Below, one piece after another: positions 25,401 through 34,678 of a stretch of 64,000 nt of DNA. The position numbers were made by a program, and so were the translations under genes. Within the stretch, counting starts at the first letter, position 1, and the number at the start of each line of letters is the position of its first letter. The DNA is from Hormiphora californensis (taxonomy: Eukaryota > Ctenophora > Tentaculata > Cydippida > Pleurobrachiidae): assembly GCA_020137815.1 (NCBI GenBank), contig CM035354.1, positions 4,854,796 to 4,918,795 on the forward strand, read 5' to 3'. Below the pieces are notes generated by a model. It did no database searches, was not told the origin of the DNA, and worked only from the letters and a program-made list of their open reading frames with translations.

Positions 25401-27278
25401 TGTTTTAGAATGATCGTAGGAACTCATTCTAGGGGTAAACTTTGTGAAAATTGGATTTGATTTATGAGTTGGGAAAAATAGCACACCCTACACTGTATAA
25501 CCAATAACTTTCAAAATCGAACTCACGAACTGTGTAATATGTTGTTTTACCCTGCCATGAAATGCGTTTTTATTGATTCTTGGTCTTGTCCATTGTTGAT
25601 TTTCATGAATAAGATCCAATCAGAAATTAGAAAAATATCTGGCGAGGGCGGGATTCGAACCGACAACCTTGTTCCTATATTTTCACTGTTGGATTAGCAT
25701 TTACTAAACCGGTTTTACCTAATTCCTGATGTAATTATTTCCCAATTTCCCAGGTGCCCATCCCAGTTCCCCCAACCCTAAGAAGTGCCCAACCAGTACC
25801 TGAAAAGTTGTGGCTCATCCAGAAATACATGTCTGAACTTCAGTAAGTTTGCAGTAGCTAGCAGCTTCCAGTTTCCATAAATGATAAATCAGACCAAATC
25901 AACACTCAATTCCATCACGCTTGACTGATTGAGCCAAAAGACTGCATTAGCATTCAATTATGATGTCTGATTTTATGTTCCCCTTCAGATACGATTACAC
26001 AGGCCTGCAATTTTTCGAGATCCGAAAGAATAGGCCTCTGTGCAGACTGATGGACGTTGCAAAAACTATTATCAAGGAGTCGCTACCAATAAAGTGTCTA
26101 GAGGCGGTTATTCTGTCTATCTACCTGACTAGTGACCTGAGCGGTGTTAACCGCTTCCCCATCGCTTTTAGAAGCAAATTCGAAGGGGAAACATACAAGT
26201 AAGTCAGCTTCCATCCACACCCGATAAACAATGTCTGAGAGATTAATGATTCTAGATCTCATTATGTACCATTTTAAACAGCAGCTAAATCTTGAACTTT
26301 CACCCCTACCCCCTTCAGACATATCGTATTGGGTGTGTATTATAATGGTCGGTTTGGGGCTCTGGGTCTCAGCAGACGAAATACCCTGATGTACAAGGAG
26401 ATGAGGTTCAAGACATTGCTGGACCTACTGAACCATTACATCAGCTCCTATAGGGATTGTAAGTTAAATTCTGAATTAGTGCTATGCCATATATTTCAGG
26501 CCTTCATACCGACACTGAATAGTGAATACTCGAACATCGAACTTTATGACAGAAGTCAGATCATGGTTCCAAGACACAACTGAATAGCCGACGCGGATTA
26601 CCCAACCGCTCTTTTCTGTTGAAAGTGCATTTCAGCACTCTGTGGATCAGAAACGTGTGCGCGTGCTCTGTAAACAAACTTCACGCGCGCGCAGCATATT
26701 GACAACAGCAAATGTACTGACAAGCGACCCAGTGTCTCTCAAGTTCCAATTGTTCTGTGGCCCCAACCTAAAAATCTGAAAGGGATTGCATTTCTGATAT
26801 ATAACCGACCCATTCTCAGGTTGTCATACTGTGGACAGAATAAAGCTGGGCTTGCCAGTGAGCCATGATAAGCAGAGTATGGAGTCGATACTGTGGAAAT
26901 ACATGGTGATCCGACCAGGTCGGGTATCAAACAAGGAATTCACCCAACAATGTGACACATTCTCACGGCAACTTCGGGGACAGGTTAGTAGTAACACATG
27001 ATAACAGACAACTGGCCTTATGGTCGTCTAAGACAATTGCAAAAGCAACAACCACTTGAACAACACATTTTAAACAAGACAATGCTAGGGTTCCCCTGGC
27101 AGCTCTCATCAGCATATCAACCCCCCTTCAGACTGCCCACCAAATGAAGTACGCTAAACAGTGCAGAGATGCGGCGGGGGAACAGAAACCAGCTGGAAAC
27201 AGTGGAACAACATCAGATAGCTCAGATGTTACTAACGGGTCAGGGACGAAGACAAAGACTCTGAAAAACTCACGATAA
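14323..27278 (+). CDS. VASH: Vasohibin, tubulin tyrosine carboxypeptidase (6 exons, 11.3 kb intron 1)
   Basis: Vasohibins, with the partner SVBP, remove the C-terminal tyrosine of alpha-tubulin in the cytoplasm. Exons: 14323-14484, 25754-25842, 25989-26198, 26319-26458, 26820-26983, 27132-27278; 303 residues (human VASH1 about 365). Exon 1 carries the conserved N-terminal region (IRGNADLP). Exon 3 has the catalytic cysteine in LPIKCLEAVIL (Cys120); exon 4 has the histidine of KHIVLGV (His155) and the serine of GALGLSRR (Ser172). The 35- and 17-residue spacings match the human Cys169-His204-Ser221 triad, so the enzyme is probably active. Two short upstream ATGs (14307, 14312) hit stops at once. 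Intron 1 holds two GPCR genes and many repeats. It converges with TCERG1. Confidence 0.93.
14889..15018. repeat. (GA)n microsatellite
   Basis: About 130 bp of GA repeat with few interruptions, preceded by a GA-rich degenerate zone from about 14806. Confidence 0.95.
15405..16035. repeat. 24-bp minisatellite, about 26 copies
   Basis: Tandem units of 24 bp around the core CTGGAACGGGGTCAGCTGTC. Variants AGCGGGG/AACGGGG and TCAGC/TGGC alternate, and some units have TCTT in place of CCTT. Because 24 is divisible by 3, several forward frames and one reverse frame stay open; the reverse frame reads a repeating Pro-Val-Pro-Glu-Lys-Pro-Ala-Asp. I regard these frames as by-products. Confidence 0.93.
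16423..16557. repeat. GA-rich microsatellite
   Basis: GA repeat interrupted by AAAG, GGGAG and GACAG units; low-complexity and non-coding. Confidence 0.9.
17180..19420. repeat. First copy of a duplicated segment upstream of the GPCR genes
   Basis: The stretch around 17260-17460 is clearly similar to 22636-22860 (shared TAGGTGTCATGCT and a long segment around TATAATTATTACCC). The stretch 17870-18300 recurs at about 19000-19400, with shared segments around GGATCCCAAGC, ATGCGTTCTA and CTTGGCACTGGCAATGA. Weaker similarity to 23265-23340 and 23725-23750 follows. The arrangement implies an old duplication of GPCR plus upstream DNA, with an extra internal duplication in this copy. Confidence 0.75.
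18566..18846. repeat. Cluster of ATAATGCCTAC motifs with inverted GTAGGCA motifs
   Basis: Eight ATAATGCCTAC motifs and three copies of the inverse GTAGGCA (in GGGTGTAGGCAAAA) lie within 280 bp. The last two units are nearly identical and about 61 bp apart. Each GTAGGCA/TGCCTAC pair could form a 7-bp stem around an AT-rich loop. No protein, tRNA or known regulatory RNA fits. Confidence 0.8.
19602..20591 (+). CDS. Intronless rhodopsin-type GPCR, copy 1
   Basis: Single exon, 329 residues, seven hydrophobic segments, no signal peptide; expected in the plasma membrane. Family marks: a Cys at the top of TM3 (PILCNIYG) and one in extracellular loop 2 (IETCTWN) for the usual disulphide; SCTRAL at the DRY position, so Arg is kept but Asp is replaced; and a TM7 NSIANAIIY in place of NPxxY. 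Ligand and G protein cannot be told. ATG 19602 follows a TCTTTTTTAG acceptor by 21 nt and matches copy 2. It lies on the same strand inside vasohibin intron 1 and is closely related to the gene at 23851. Divergent orphan-type receptors of this kind are common in cnidarians. Confidence 0.9.
   Translation: MNYTEDLSSIHWLTHKTIFTLNFLLGTPLNTLCFMFFMWGDNDSNSRLIHRWITLLDLITCAATILPTINSFNETVFNSPILCNIYGMFWNCAIRVAIFLIAVLSCTRALVTVDPFINVRKGVITWIVGGYSLLQLIQATIPFWFGGTYNYDESIETCTWNVRIVIFKTDGRLNNYQVKWAVAVFILLVAVQFIVPILVILVSGIVSCVSLLRKPAISQDSVHRSAVVTVSLLTCACLCINAPVLFVVCGSLYNYWFPENHLITNELLNDVNVFVYGHSLALNSIANAIIYLVRIRKLRMFVLKKMSLFYGNVSQSLMARFHTYSTVRT
20644..21635. mobile_element. 992-bp palindromic element (foldback MITE), TA-flanked
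   Basis: The two halves are inverted copies of each other around about 21140, differing by few substitutions and a small insertion near the right end. The ends are GTAGGGACGAATCT and its complement, flanked by TA on both sides, as for Tc1/mariner-type target sites. There is no transposase, so it is non-autonomous. A transcript could fold into a very long hairpin. It starts 53 bp after the GPCR copy 1 stop codon. The related GPCR copy 2 lacks it at the equivalent place. Confidence 0.85.
21895..22200. repeat. CCCACCCATCCA-type minisatellite
   Basis: Irregular tandem units of 4-12 bp made of CCCACC, CATC and CGCC, preceded by a poly-C tract near 21700. Open frames here encode only Pro/His/Ser repeats. 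Confidence 0.9.
22201..23850. repeat. Second copy of the duplicated GPCR upstream segment
   Basis: About 22636-22860 matches 17260-17460. Parts of 23265-23750 match 17870-18300, and the last bases before the ATG (TTTTTTAG ... ACAAAGTGTGTAAG) match the same place at copy 1. In addition, 22465-22520 resembles 25553-25620, the downstream flank of copy 2, so the repeat unit includes both flanks. The part 22201-22460 shows nothing I can name. Confidence 0.7.
23851..24837 (+). CDS. Intronless rhodopsin-type GPCR, copy 2
   Basis: Single exon, 328 residues, clearly paralogous to the gene at 19602 with most membrane segments identical. It keeps the TM3 and loop-2 cysteines, SCTRAL at the DRY position and NSIANAIIY in TM7. 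Differences cluster in extracellular loop 1 (NTFHSGVF against NSFNETVF), extracellular loop 2, the TM6 to loop 3 to TM7 region and the C-terminal tail. ATG 23851 follows a CTTTTTTAG acceptor by 24 nt. It lies on the same strand in vasohibin intron 1. A MITE begins 3 bp after its stop codon. Receptor class is secure; ligand unknown. Confidence 0.9.
   Translation: MNYTEDVDLSSIHWLTHKTIFTLNFLLGTPLNTLCFMFFMWGDNDSNSRLIHRWITLLDLITCAATILPTINTFHSGVFNSPILCNIYGMFWNCAIRVAIFLIAVLSCTRALVTVDPFINVRKGVITWIVGGYSLLQLIQATIPFWFGGIYSYFPSVETCTWNLRTTIFKTETPTNYQVKCAVAVFILLVAVQFIVPILVILVSGIVSCVSLLRKPAVSQDSVHRSAVVTVSLLTCACLCINSPYGFVICGSLYNYWFPENHLISRKLLADINIFVYGHSVALNSIANAIIYLVRIRKLRTFVVEKMSLFYGKVSQGFMSHTYSTVSV
24840..25488. 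mobile_element. 649-bp MITE with GGGTGTGCTA terminal inverted repeats
   Basis: It begins GGGTGTGCTA and ends TAGCACACCC, each flanked by TA. Subterminal inverted matches include the ACGTGGGCCAGG/GGCCCACGT pair. No transposase is encoded. Inside, near 25055-25120, is a stretch related to the arm of the palindrome at 20644 (around GAACGGGATCGTGTTCAGC), so the two elements share sequence or one inserted into the other. Sequence after 25490 resumes similarity to the GPCR copy 1 downstream flank, which supports the boundary. Confidence 0.78.
25640..25700 (-). repeat. tRNA-like (SINE-head) fragment
   Basis: The minus strand contains GGTTCGAATCCC, a perfect RNA polymerase III B-box, in a TTGTCGGTTCGAATCCC context. 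No convincing A-box or cloverleaf with paired acceptor ends is visible, so a degraded tRNA-derived SINE is more likely than a tRNA gene. Confidence 0.5.
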
Positions 27279-27320
27279 CTGATGTGTTTATATACATAGG
27301 ACAGGGGACATATTGTTGTA

Positions 27321-27425
27321 TTTATTTGTGTACATGTGTATATATAGTTTTTCTAGTTTTTGGGAGACTTTAAATGGGTTTATTTAAGATTGTGCTGAAA
27401 AGAATATCATGACTTGTAAAATAAA
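27321..27425. terminator. Convergent poly(A) signals of vasohibin (+) and TCERG1 (-)
   Basis: AATAAA for the + strand is at 27420-27425. AATAAA for the - strand (TTTATT on +) is at 27379-27384 and 27321-27326. The + signal lies beyond the - signals, so the two 3' UTRs probably overlap by tens of bases. The coding ends are only 242 bp apart. Confidence 0.6.
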
Positions 27426-27520
27426 GAGCTGCAGAGACACGCTCACTCAAACTAGGATCAACCCAGTGAGGCACAGTGTCCTACATTTATCAAACACAGA
27501 AAGGGCAGTAAATATATTGT

Positions 27521-30500
27521 TCATCGCTTTGCAAGGGGTTTTGTGGCTGTTGGAGGGGGTGGTGGACCAACTTTCTCTAGTTCAGTTAGGAATTCTTCTA
27601 GAATCCTGTCTCTGTCGTCTGGGAGATCATCCAACACTAGACCTCTCTTGTCATTCTGAAACGGGATTCAGGAATTAGGGTGGGAGATAAATGATCAGCT
27701 ATTTCAACCAGAGGGGTGGAACTGTGGAAGAAGTCATTAGTCAAGGTCACATGATTCTCACCTTTAAAAACTGTTTTAATTCCCGCATGTGGGTGTCTCC
27801 CGTTGCACCACGGAGTGTCTCCTTGCTCCGGTATGTGATACACTTTGTCTCCCCGAGTAGAGTTCTAAAATCTGCCTTTGCTTGGGCTAATTTGTCCGTG
27901 ATGTACCGGTCATACTCCGCTTCCCTCTCCTGTGAATAGAGATAGATGAGAAAATTTGACAATAATATTATGGAAAAGGGGGCCAAAAAAGTCCATCGGC
28001 CGAAATAAGGGGTTTATAATGTGTTTACCTTGTCATCATCAGATAATTTAGAGAACCGAGAATCATGTTTTATCTTCCTCCTCACTTCCTTCCACGTTGA
28101 GGTTAGTGTCACATGTTCACACTCATCCAACATCCTTACAAAGGCCCTCTTCCTCTTACTGGACAGACTCTCAATGTGCTGGGTAAACAATTTCTCCTTC
28201 TGCTCCACGTCTAACAGTGATGTCATCTCCCAGCGTGTATCATCCTTTAGTTGCTTCCTTGTTTTCCTCCACGAGGCATCAGGATCCCGCACCATATCGT
28301 GAAGTAGGGCAGTGAAGTGCTGTTTGGCCTCCTCCTGGGCGTGGGCTCCCCTCTCTCGCTCCCATTCTCTACTTTGGTCAACCTGAAGGGGAGTTTGAGT
28401 CGGAATGAGCACTAATGTAGCTTCAAGCTTGGGTGGTTTGAAGAAAGTTGTAGGGACTAGGGAGGGCAAGAAGGGTGGGGGGATCATGCTGTTTTACCTG
28501 TCTTCTGGCGACGTCACCCTCTCGTCTCTTCATTGCAGCCGCCTCACGCTCCCTTTTCTCCAAGGCTTTCTTTTCACCATCACTCAACTTCGGTTTCTCA
28601 ACCTCTTTCTCGACCTCCTTCTCCACTTCCTTTTTATCCTCCCTTTCCTCTACGTCTTCTGTCTTTGATTCTTTCTCCTCTTTTTTCTCTTTCTTCTTCT
28701 TCTCCTCCCCTAACAGCTTGGTGTACTCGTAGAAGTATTCTTCTCGCAGGGCAGAGGAACCAACAGCATGGTACCTGGAAAGTTAGTTTTTCAGTCATGG
28801 ACAGTGGACAGGCGTGTAAATGGTTCTTTTTTCAAACACAATTGCCAGGGACTAGGCTAAAGAGATATTCCATCTAATATTATACGGCCAGACATGGGTT
28901 TAGACCTTGTCAATGTTAAGTTTACCCACCTATCTTCCTCAAAGAAATACTTCTTCTTTTTGTTCCAAGGTGAATCAGGTTTAATCTTCACATCTCCATT
29001 CTTCAACATCTCAAAGAATTCATCCTTGATCTGAAACGGGAGAAATTAAAATTAACTAAATCCTCACAACTCCGAGTCTTATCTTGCTTGTTCACAGCAC
29101 ATTGTTTCCGTGTGTGTACATCTGTTGCAGCTCGAATGGAGCAGCTGGATAGTCGATTAAGATGGCGCGCGAAAACACCTCTACTTTTCTATCAAGGGTA
29201 GCATCGCGCGCTTACATACCTTTCTCCCACGCTATTCAAAATGTGACAATTTGTGGCGCATAATACCTTTTGGACTTTATTGACCTCTTTTGAATCTTTT
29301 CGGTCCCTCGTGGACCTATCCCGACTCCTCTCATCCCTATCTCCACGACTCTCTCTCCGATCATCACGCCCATCAGCGTCGATCATCCCTTCTATCATCA
29401 CGCCGGCTATCTCTCCTATCATCTCGAGTATCACGCCGATCCCGGTCATCTCGCCTATCATCTCGGCCACCATCTCTACTTTCCCTCCTGTCCCTCCTAT
29501 CTTCCTCATCTCGCCTAGCTGCGGGATCCTCCCTCTTTTCTCTCTTCACATCATTAAATAGCTTGCTCCCTTTCCTTCATCTTTTCAATCGCTTTGAATC
29601 GGGCTTCCTTACCAAACTTCTGTGCGAAATCACTGAATGTTGCCCTGTAAGAAAACACAGTAGTTATTAGTTTCCAACTTCCATTATATGGAGTTACCAT
29701 GTTAACCTAACTAGTTACCATGGTTACCATCTGTCAACTAACCTGGATGAAAGATTGGCTGACTCCACCAACTTCTTGAACTGTTCCCTATTTTCCTTCA
29801 ACTTGTTTCTCTTCTCTATCCTCTCTTCCTCTGCCCTACTCTTCACATAGGTATCATAAGCCTGCTTCCTCTCCCGCCCCGAGAGAAGGAGGTACCTCTG
29901 ATCAAACACTATCTTGTGCAGCTCTTTCTCCCAAGTGCTAAATGCAGACACCTCTCTATCCACTAGAAGTTGTCTGAATGCTGCCTGCCGCTCATCCAAA
30001 GTCATCTTCTCTTTACAGTACTTCACCTCTTCTTCCTCAGTCTTCTCTTCTCCTCCCTCTTCCTTCTTTGCTTCTTCACTGGGGAGACAAGTGTTATACA
30101 GGTATTGTTCAACTTGTTCATACTTCTAATTTTAACACAAACATCATCTTTCTACTTTATCACGAACACAATTCCCAAATAACTGACATGCTCTTTCTCA
30201 CACCTTCCTAATTTGACAAAACCAAATTACCTTTGTTTTGGTTCCATCTTCTCAGGTTCCTCCTGTAGTTTTGGTTGTTCATTTACAGGGTTAATAATGA
30301 TGTTAGGATCGGGTCGGGTCGCAACCTCAGATCTGTCCAGTCTGAGAGGGGTAATTAACTGTTGGGTGCCGTGTTATAGTGACTCAGAACAGACAGTTAC
30401 AAACAACATCTTATATCGTGCATCTAATGTAAGGGAAATGATTATCTAGAAAAGTGTTAGATGTTAGGTGTTAGAGGGTTTTGTGGGAGAATATGGATTA

Positions 30501-33500
30501 AGAAATTTTAGCTAAAAGGGGGTTATGTTTTTTGTCCTGTAAAGGGTTAAGAAATTGGACCTGAAAAAAAGATAATAGTTTGAAACTAACAAAAAATTGT
30601 GAATTAAAAATCCTGTAAAATGGAATATTGTTTTCATTCTAAAAGGTAGGTTACTATTATTATTATGTCACTATCTAAATGGCTAATTACCCTCCACAAT
30701 TTAATAGAGATGGAACAAAACGATACTAACCACTTCAAGCTGCAGTCGCTAGCTACATTACCTTGAGGTACTAAACTAGGGGAGAGTGAGAGAGAGGCCG
30801 ATATTTGGAGATTGCGGACCTCGGGACTCGTGCAGTGATCAGCTCTGAATAAACGGTGAAATATGGGGCACGGAGGAAAGGGGGATAAACAATTAAATTT
30901 TGGATTTTTGAGTGTCAAACTGAATTAAAAAACATTTTGGAAAAATTGAACACGTGAATTGTATATAAAATTAAACCTATAGTTGATTAGAAAAGGAAAG
31001 GAGTTTGGTTATTTGTTTGTCATTGTCCTGTTTGTCATGTTGTCTTCTCCGCTGTACCCTCTCTGATTAGGGACACTACACTACCCTTCGTTCCTGAAAA
31101 TGTTACCAAACCTGATCCTCGGCTCTGTTAGGGTTAAAAGTTACAAAAAAGGGAAAAAAGAACAATGATGGTAAAGACACAATTTAAACAGCATTTTGAG
31201 GGTACACTTACTTTAGTCTCTTTTTCACATGGTCCATGTTGTCTGACGCTGGCTTTTCTGAAGAGATAAAACCAGTTTAAAAAAGCGGGAAAGTGGAAAA
31301 CAGATAACAACAACGGAAGTAATGTGCAGAGTGCATCGATTGTTAGTAAGTAGTAACGGTAATCGGGCCATTACATAATCTCTAAAATTTCACTAACCGT
31401 GTTTCTTGGCAGATTTAGGAGGGTTAGCCAGCAGTTTCTGCACCTGTAGATTGTTCTGTAACTCGTCAGGCATCACCCAATGCGACTCTTTAGTTAACGA
31501 ATTGTAGAAGAAACTCCTACTATCACCTGTCCAAACAACACACCATGTAGTTCCTATGATACTGTTAATAGCTACGGGTTTATTAGCGTCAGCGCCTGTT
31601 GAGGGGGCGGCCTCCTCCTGGTCACTGCTACTCTCCCCTCCTCCTCCTCCCATCTCCATCTCGTCCTGGGTCGGCGGGGGCGTTCCACTGTCACCTGTAA
31701 AATAGGGAAAGAGAGGTAGATTGTAGTTTTTGTCCAGTGAAATATAGAGCCATTTTGTGAGGTGATTATAGAAGGAATTCATATTTGGCTCTCGTACCCA
31801 TATTATCAGGGGTGTCATCTCTCCCTCCTCCTTCTAGCTTCTTGTTGATATTGGCGGCTAGAGCGGCTGCTGCGGCCCTTGCTGCTATAATTGCTGGAGC
31901 AACTGAGTCAGGGACTCCTGGAATAGCTGGGGGAGGAGTGTAATTATAGCTAGGATTGTGCATGTCATGTTTTCGAAGTTCACAAAGGTACAAACTTTAG
32001 CAACCAGGATCTGATCAAAATGTGTAGATACAGTTATTTTGAAGAATTTACACTTACACACAGAGGAAGGTTGGTTTTGTTGCAGGTTTTGTGCTGCCTG
32101 TAGTGCGGCTGCAGCAACACTAGCTGCAGGTGGGGGTTGTTGGTGGGGGTCTCCTCCCCTCTGTTGGTGACCGTATAGTAGGTGTGGAGGAGGTTTGTTG
32201 TTGTTGTCACCTGGCCCCATTGGGGGCTGTTGTTGTTGTGGTGGTGGACCACTGTTGTTGTTACCCTGTGTGGAATAGTGTTAGTTAGTAATACTGTAGT
32301 ACTTACCACTAGTATAATTAGTCTGTAGTGTTGTTAGTATTACTTGTCCTGTATTTTCTGTCCTAGCCACTGCCCCTTATCATATTTCCCCAACCACTAT
32401 CCCCCTCCCTAACCTGTTGCTGCTCATCCATTTCCTTTGGCCTCTTCCACACGCTCTGTTTGGTCACTGCGTTGTAGTAGTATGTCAAATCCTCATCTGT
32501 CTTGTGCTCCGACCATATCTTATCGGGGATGGGGGCAGCGAAGGGGGGCGGGAACCTCTGGGGTGGATGCTGTTGGTGTTGTTGATGAGGCGGGGGGCCA
32601 CCACCACTAATCGGGGGACCTGGGGGACCTGAAATGTAATTAGTGATCAGAATTAGTGTTGCATAATGAGTGTATGTTTATGTGGTTATTGTCAATTCGC
32701 CACAATCAATTATTTTAATTAATTGGCTTAATTAACTAATTTAATTAGTCTAATTAATTAGTTTAATTAACTAGTCTAATTAGCATCTGTTATCACACCA
32801 CTCACCATCGTCCTTTATCTGCGGTTTAACCCACACCGTCTTCTGAGTTTTACAGTTGTAATAGTACGGTCTCCCAGTATCGTTCTTGTACTCTATCCAC
32901 ACGTCTCCATTGATATCGGTAAACATGGGATTATTGGGTGGAGGGGCGCCTCCCATCTGACAGGGAGGAGGGTAGGGATTTAAACGGGAGGAGGGATGAT
33001 GCATCATGATGTAAAATAAAAATCTATCACAAAAAGAGGGGGGATGACCGAAAATAAATGATTCTAAATAAGTAACCTACCATAGGTCCAGGAGGGAAGT
33101 TTCCCCCATCTCCTCCCCATGGCCTCGGTCCTCCTCCTCCAAACATGTTGGGCGGTGGTCCACCTCTAAACCCACCCCTCATACCACCCCTTGGGGAGCC
33201 CCTGTTGTTAAAATTAGGCCGTGGGAAATTCCCACCTCCACCACCAGTGAGGTGGTCTCATATTGAAGGGCGGCCTCATACCTGGGGGAGGACCTCCCAC
33301 CTCTCCAGTGTTGGGGTGGGCCACCTCGGGAGGGGTGCATACCTGGTGGACCACCACCCTCCATACCGGGCGGGGCGAGGTCCTCACACCCAGGGGGTCC
33401 ATCCACTGGGGGCAGACCTGCGGGGTTCATGGAGAAGTGGTTGTGTTGGTGTGGAGGGGGCTCATCGTGGTACCCGTCCCCCTCTATCCCTGGAGGTCCA

Positions 33501-33511
33501 TCATCCATCAT
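27521..33511 (-). CDS. TCERG1: TCERG1 (CA150), transcription elongation regulator 1
   Basis: Nuclear factor that couples RNA polymerase II elongation and splicing through WW and FF domains. Exons: 33511-33081 (Gly/Pro-rich, probably with very short internal introns), 32956-32806 (WW1), 32628-32414 (WW2), 32265-32058 (Gln/Ala-rich), 31926-31798, 31694-31398 (WW3), 31257-31212, 30341-30231, 30078-29743 (FF1, with GVSAFSTWEKELHKIVFD-like text), 29644-29267, 29030-28930, 28774-28498, 28382-28029, 27929-27762, 27655-27521. About 1,080 residues, near the human 1,098, ending in the typical Pro-rich tail. The exon 29644-29267 carries an Arg/Asp-rich insertion between FF domains and two apparent +1 frame breaks (about 29561-29568 and 29371-29390), with conserved frame on either side. 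ATG 33511 follows a CTCTATTAG acceptor by 8 nt. RWDD1 lies 189 bp upstream on the same strand. Confidence 0.92.
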
Positions 33512-33700
33512 CACACTAACTAATAGAGAGTGGGGTTAATTAATTAGTTGCTAATTAGTGAGGGTAATTAGTAGTTGCTAATTAGCGGGGGTAATTAGTT
33601 GGACATATAATGGGGGACTTCATAATACACAAAATATTATCAGGTGGTAAAAAGGGCAAAAAACACCAAATAAATTAACAATCCCAGCAATACAATGTCC

Positions 33701-34388
33701 CTATTCCTCCTCCTCTTCATCGTCCTCTTCACTACTAATTATCATCTCATCATCTATATCTTCATCAAACAGGCTCTCATCCACCTCCACATCATCATCA
33801 GCATCACCCAGCAACTGGTCACTAATCTCAATATTCCCTCCCTTCGCCAGGAATATCTGCCTGCCAGACAGTTTGTCTGACACCACCTTCACTTTACCCA
33901 TATTCTTCTCCTTCAGGAAGTTAGCGTGCCACTCCATAAAGTTCTCCCGTTGTAACCATTGTCCCGTGAAACACAGGAATCTTTTCCTCATCCTCTTTCT
34001 CCTTCAGTTTCTTGTTATAAATGGCATCAGCAAAGTCGTTAACACGATCCTGGAGCTCGGACACAAGGGTAAACACCATGATACACCCTAGCTCCTCCTC
34101 TGCCTTCTTATTCAGCTCAATCAGGATCTCCTTTTGCAGGTCCTCATCCAACTCCCCTCCCTCTGATATGGATATCTCAGGTGGTACGTCAGGGTATTCC
34201 TCCGGGATCTGGAATTTTAACCCCACCGCGAACTCCTTGGGCGGTTTCCCTGGTTCGATGTTCTGGATCTCACATGGGATGGTGATGGTGTAAATGTAAG
34301 GGTTGGTGGAGATGATCTCCAGCTCATTAACATAGATAGACTCAAGGGCCTCCATCTCTCCTTCCTGCTCCTCGGCGTAGTCTGTCAT
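33701..34388 (-). CDS. RWDD1: RWDD1, RWD-domain protein (DFRP2-like), single exon with a frame break
   Basis: RWDD1 stabilises the translational GTPase DRG2 in the cytoplasm. It begins MTDYAEEQ, as in vertebrates, followed by an RWD domain (about residues 5-115, with EALESIY and EYPDVPPEI). A linker and the conserved C-terminal region follow (FHGT..., then EVDESLF and an acidic tail). The first part (to about 33948) and the second part (from about 33945) lie in different frames; a GGG at 33948-33946 in place of an expected GG accounts for the +1 shift. No intron is visible although other genes here have many. ATG 34388 follows an acceptor-like CACTACAG by 12 nt. The gap to TCERG1 downstream is 189 bp. 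Identity secure; the break may be an assembly error. Confidence 0.85.
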
Positions 34389-34678
34389 TGTGTGTGTAGA
34401 CTGTAGTGTGTAGAGTAGACAGTAGTGGTGTTGTAGTAGTGGTGGTGTTGTAGGGAGGAATGCTACGTCAATAATCTTATCATTTCTCACAGGCTAGTTC
34501 ATATGGGAAAGGGGTTATTAACCGGGTATAAGATGGTATGGGGGATTAGGGGTCATTGGGTCATGGGTAACTGGTAAGGAGAGGTAGGCAGATTAAAGAA
34601 ACATATCTTGGATAAAAGAGTTAATAATTTAACAGACCAAACAGAATAAAAAATAGTGTCAACAATACAACTGCCTAA

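Larger units (their letters stand above)
14485..25753 (+). other. Vasohibin intron 1, host of nested genes and repeats
   Basis: Runs from donor CAG|GTACAT to acceptor TTTCCCAG|GTGCCC, both phase 0, joining sequence that aligns continuously with human vasohibin. Its 11.3 kb contrast with the 76-361 bp of the other introns of this gene. Inside are a GA array, a 24-bp minisatellite, a segmental duplication with two GPCR genes, a palindromic element, a CCCACC-type repeat, a MITE and a tRNA-like fragment. The stretch 16620-17170 shows nothing I can name. Confidence 0.9.

Noticed and set aside
31927-31994. Longer TCERG1 exon starting at 31994
   Set aside because: With the donor at 32058 it would run out of frame; starting at 31926 after CTCCCCCAG keeps the frame on both sides.
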